Source: Pseudomonadota bacterium
GTDB lineage: Bacteria; Pseudomonadota; Alphaproteobacteria; Rhizobiales; Rhizobiaceae
Length of the DNA: 7,312 nucleotides
Direction: 5' to 3'
NCBI GenBank assembly: GCA_023444445.1
Contig: JAEXMK010000036.1
Span: forward strand, 1-7,312
Within the stretch, counting starts at the first letter, position 1, and each line of letters opens with the position of its first letter. Below the pieces are notes generated by a model, which made no database searches, had not been told where the DNA came from, and was given only the letters and a program-made list of their open reading frames with translations. A program made the translations under genes and the position numbers. This document shows, one piece after another, positions 5,609-7,312 of this stretch.

Positions 5609-5637
5609 TTGACTCCCGCTCTCGCCCGGCGGATAAC
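5609..5637 (+). promoter_or_regulatory. Promoter of the cobalamin-riboswitch operon
   Basis: TTGACT (5609-5614) and GATAAC (5632-5637) are spaced by exactly 17 nt, a near-consensus housekeeping promoter. Transcription would begin around 5644-5647, just before the first conserved riboswitch bases. That fit between promoter and aptamer start strengthens both calls. Confidence 0.7.
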
Positions 5638-5644
5638 GACCTTG

Positions 5645-5840
5645 TGATGGTTCCTTCCGGGCATTCCGGAAGGTGAAAAGGGAACACGATAGGGAGACAT
5701 CCTCATTCGTGGCTGCCCCCGCAACTGTGAGCGGAGAGCCTGAAACGAAATGCCACTGGCACATTTCGCCCCATTCAAGGCGAGGGCGATGCCGGGAAGG
5801 CGTTTCAGGTTTTGACCCGTAAGCCAGGAGACCTGCCATC
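5645..5840 (+). ncRNA. Cobalamin (adenosylcobalamin) riboswitch
   Basis: The conserved aptamer landmarks occur in the right order and spacing. They are the GATGGTTCC start with a GCATTCCGGAAGG arm and GTGAAAAGGGAA (about 5647-5693), GCCCCCGCAACTGTGAGCGG (5715-5734), GCCACTGGC (5752-5760), GCCGGGAAGGCG (5791-5802), GACCCGTAAGCCAGGAGACC and the closing CTGCC, which contain the B12 box (5814-5837). A 9-bp helix, CCTGAAACG (5739-5747) with CGTTTCAGG (5801-5809), closes the variable arm. Binding of coenzyme B12 is expected to lower expression of the downstream cobalt-transport genes. I found no classic terminator between it and cbtB, so control may act on translation initiation or through Rho. Confidence 0.95.
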
Positions 5841-5852
5841 ACGGAAATATCC

Positions 5853-5936
5853 ATGCCGGCGGGGTGTCCGGAAGAGAGGAATTTCAGGGTGGCGGGATCA
5901 ATGCCGCCCTGTGTCAGTCTCGTATCCCCGTGGTGA
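5853..5936 (+). other. Short leader ORF in the riboswitch-cbtB interval (doubtful)
   Basis: An ATG at 5853 opens 27 codons ending at TGA 5934-5936, with GGAA at 5843-5846 placed 6 nt upstream. The peptide (MPAGCPEERNFRVAG and onward) has no recognisable feature. It lies in an unusually long 175-nt stretch between aptamer and cbtB. That stretch also has a hairpin, GGCGCG/CGCGCC (5986-5991 with 5996-6001), directly abutting the cbtB Shine-Dalgarno at 6002-6010. The hairpin could be part of the expression platform. The ORF may well be chance. Confidence 0.2.
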
Positions 5937-6015
5937 AGTATATCGCATGCGGTCTTGCGGCTTCTGCCGCCCGGCCGCGTCCAAAGGCGCGGGGTCGCGC
6001 CGGAGAGGGGTCACC

Positions 6016-6198
6016 ATGTCCATCAACCAGAATACGGCCACTGCCGCCGCGTCTGCAAAAACAGCGAGCTTCGCGCAATCGCTCACCGCGATCGTGCTCG
6101 GCCTGTTCGTCGTCGGTTTTGTCGGCTTTTCCCATGTGGAAGCCGTTCACAATGCCGCGCACGACACGCGCCATGCCAATGCCTTCCCCTGCCATTGA
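6016..6198 (+). CDS. cbtB: CbtB, small subunit of the B12-regulated cobalt transporter
   Basis: This encodes 60 aa, the usual CbtB size. One transmembrane helix (about 23-39, LTAIVLGLFVVGFVGF) is followed by a short C-terminal tail rich in metal ligands: His40, His45, His49, His53 and the terminal C59-H60. The pattern VEAVHNAAHDTRHANAFPCH is characteristic of the family. CbtB and CbtA were proposed from comparative genomics as a cobalt transporter controlled by B12 riboswitches, with the His-rich tail binding cobalt. The ATG at 6016 follows GGAGAGGGG (6002-6010). The frame is open upstream to 5812, but that region is riboswitch and leader RNA. cbtA starts 11 nt after the stop, so the two are certainly co-transcribed. 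Confidence 0.93.
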   Translation: MSINQNTATAAASAKTASFAQSLTAIVLGLFVVGFVGFSHVEAVHNAAHDTRHANAFPCH

Positions 6199-6209
6199 GG
6201 GGAAGTAGC

Positions 6210-6920
6210 ATGTCGTTTTTCCGAAATATCGTTTTTACCGCCGTGCTCGTCGGCATTGTCGGCGGTTTCGCTGTCTCGGCCATGCAGGCTGTCGGCACCA
6301 CGCCGCTCATCCTTCAGGCGGAAACCTTTGAAAGCGCTGGCGAAGCGCCCCACAGCCATGATGCGCCTGCACCGGGCGCTGCGGCTCCCGCCCATGAGCA
6401 CAATGAAGAGGCCTGGGCCCCGGCCGATGGTTTCGAGCGTACCGCCTACACCGTCGCCGCCAATGTGCTGACCGCCATCGGTTACGCGCTGGTGCTGACC
6501 GGCCTCATTTCGCTGCGCGGCACCAATGCTGGCTGGCGCGAAGGCCTTCTCTGGGGCGTTGCCGGTTTTGCCGCCGTCATGCTGGCCCCGATGATCGGTC
6601 TGCCGCCGGAACTGCCGGGCAGCCCGGCCGCCGCGCTTGAGGCACGGCAGCTCTGGTGGCTCTCGACGGTTGCAGCAACCGCGAGCGGCATTGCGCTGAT
6701 CGCATTCCGCCGCGAACCCTGGGCGATCGTTCTGGCGCTGGTGCTGATCGTCGCACCGCATGCGGTGGGCGCGCCCCTGCCGCCGGAAGGCGAACATGCG
6801 CTTGCGCCGCTGCCGCTGGAACGTCAATTCATCGTTGCCGCCACCGTTACCAGCTTCGTTTTCTGGGCAATTCTTGGGACGCTGAGCGCGTTTTTCCTGA
6901 AACGCTTTAAGCAGGCTTGA
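6210..6920 (+). CDS. cbtA: CbtA, membrane subunit of the B12-regulated cobalt transporter
   Basis: This encodes a 236-aa polytopic inner-membrane protein. Hydrophobic helices are visible at about 7-28, 80-102, 110-130, 148-166, 168-187 and 207-230. The first ends in AVGTTPLILQAETFE, the family signature preceding a loop with His residues 48, 50, 62 and 64 (PHSHD and AHEHNEE), a plausible cobalt-binding segment. The later VLIVAPHAVGAP motif is also typical of CbtA. The ATG at 6210 is preceded by GAGGGGAAG at 6197-6205, which overlaps the end of cbtB, so translation of the two is probably coupled. Transport of Co2+ for corrin synthesis is the accepted proposal from riboswitch context rather than direct proof; nickel or another metal is an alternative. 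Confidence 0.92.
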   Translation: MSFFRNIVFTAVLVGIVGGFAVSAMQAVGTTPLILQAETFESAGEAPHSHDAPAPGAAAPAHEHNEEAWAPADGFERTAYTVAANVLTAIGYALVLTGLISLRGTNAGWREGLLWGVAGFAAVMLAPMIGLPPELPGSPAAALEARQLWWLSTVAATASGIALIAFRREPWAIVLALVLIVAPHAVGAPLPPEGEHALAPLPLERQFIVAATVTSFVFWAILGTLSAFFLKRFKQA

Positions 6921-6924
6921 AACC

Positions 6925-7245
6925 ATGCAGGACGCAGCGGAATGGAGTGACGAACTCGATGCGCTGCGTTTTGCCGTTCCCGGCCACGGCGCGCCTTGCG
7001 CCGTACACCGGCTTGCCTTCAAGGCCGTGCTGGGGCCGAGTCCCGCGGGGCAGGCGGCTCTTGCCTTTTTCCGCGACAATAAAGCAGCCTTTTTACAGGC
7101 GGCATTTGCCAAGATAAAACGTGCAAATTTACCCGCCGGCCGCAGTCTGCATTTGAACAGCCGCGATATTCGCCGTGCGATTGCCCGGGAGGAAGAGGAG
7201 CCCGTGGCGCGCGTCTGCCGGGTGCTTGATCGGGGTGATGAGTGA
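6925..7245 (+). CDS. Unknown 106-aa protein, third gene of the cobalamin-riboswitch operon
   Basis: This is a soluble, probably cytoplasmic protein of 106 aa with no signal peptide or membrane segment. It begins MQDAAEWSDELDALRF, contains C25 and H28 (GAPCAVHRLAF), an alpha-helical middle (ALAFFRDNKAAFLQAAFAKIKRA) and a basic end HLNSRDIRRAI followed by an acidic run EEEE. The overall shape is loosely reminiscent of small DUF1488-like proteins (a WxxxxDALRF opening and a late F..N...F...A..KI helix), but I do not assign it. It starts 4 nt after the cbtA stop with only a weak AGG upstream, so expression likely depends on coupling to cbtA. The position makes it a candidate accessory factor for cobalt uptake or corrin metabolism. 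A palindromic repeat begins about 30 nt after its stop. Confidence 0.78.
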   Translation: MQDAAEWSDELDALRFAVPGHGAPCAVHRLAFKAVLGPSPAGQAALAFFRDNKAAFLQAAFAKIKRANLPAGRSLHLNSRDIRRAIAREEEEPVARVCRVLDRGDE

Positions 7246-7273
7246 GGGTGCCAGGACGTTCGTATTTGCACCA

Positions 7274-7312
7274 CCTCATTCCTGTGCTTGTCACAGGAAT
7301 CCAGCCGACGCG
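7274..7312. repeat. Partial second copy of the palindromic repeat (cut by window end)
   Basis: ATTCCTGTG (7278-7286) pairs perfectly with CACAGGAAT (7292-7300) around a 5-nt loop and is followed by CCAGCCGACGCG. In the element at 5453, a hairpin in the same place (TCAT-stem-loop-ATCCAGCC) is followed by ACGGCGCG. The outer TCAT, the inner ATCCAGCC and the architecture agree, while the stem sequence differs but stays complementary. The rest of this copy lies beyond the window. It could serve as terminator of the cbtB-cbtA operon. Confidence 0.6.

Noticed and set aside
6147..7274. 375-aa open frame on the minus strand opposite cbtA and the third gene
   Set aside because: It is Arg- and Gly-rich and lies opposite clear CbtB/CbtA coding sequence. 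It is an antisense artefact of high GC.

Overview
The window reads as ordinary chromosome from an alphaproteobacterium of the Rhizobiaceae, most likely the Agrobacterium/Rhizobium group. The reasons are high GC with rhizobial codon use, a cobalamin riboswitch driving a CbtB/CbtA pair, an Fe-type superoxide dismutase starting MAFELPELPY, class II cytochrome c556, and palindromic intergenic repeats of the kind scattered through rhizobial genomes. This assignment comes from recognition of families, not from a search.

Left part (1-1610): a LysR-type regulator on the minus strand is divergent from a phosphinothricin/methionine sulfoximine-type N-acetyltransferase. The 96-bp spacer holds a good T-N11-A palindrome, so the regulator probably controls itself and the acetyltransferase. 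A hairpin separates the acetyltransferase from a convergent small secreted protein of unknown function.

Middle (1619-3742): the small secreted protein (minus) and the superoxide dismutase gene (plus) are divergent across about 220 bp. The dismutase gene has everything expected of sodB, including Shine-Dalgarno, N-terminal signature, all four metal ligands and a terminator. However, codon 12 is TAA, where the family has a sense codon (probably Tyr). As written, full-length translation is impossible, and the remaining open frame starts at an internal Met19 with no Shine-Dalgarno. This is the most striking feature of the window. A metallophosphoesterase of the ADPRibase-Mn type (ADP-ribose/CDP-alcohol diphosphatase) follows.

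Cytochrome part (4003-5445): a periplasmic class II cytochrome c556 with a strong terminator is followed by a membrane-anchored diheme cytochrome c. The second is closed off by a 115-bp three-hairpin repeat element. No dehydrogenase partner lies in the window.

Right part (5446-7312): a sigma70-like promoter immediately precedes a cobalamin riboswitch. After a long leader come cbtB and cbtA, the proposed cobalt transporter, and a 106-aa gene of unknown function only 4 nt behind cbtA. The low-B12 response would therefore switch on cobalt uptake plus this unknown protein. The window ends inside what looks like a second copy of the palindromic repeat, whose stem differs in sequence but keeps its pairing.

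I see no CRISPR array, transposase, tRNA or rRNA, and no sign of a large novel system. The best leads are the interrupted sodB, the unknown third gene of the riboswitch operon, and the structure-conserving repeats.
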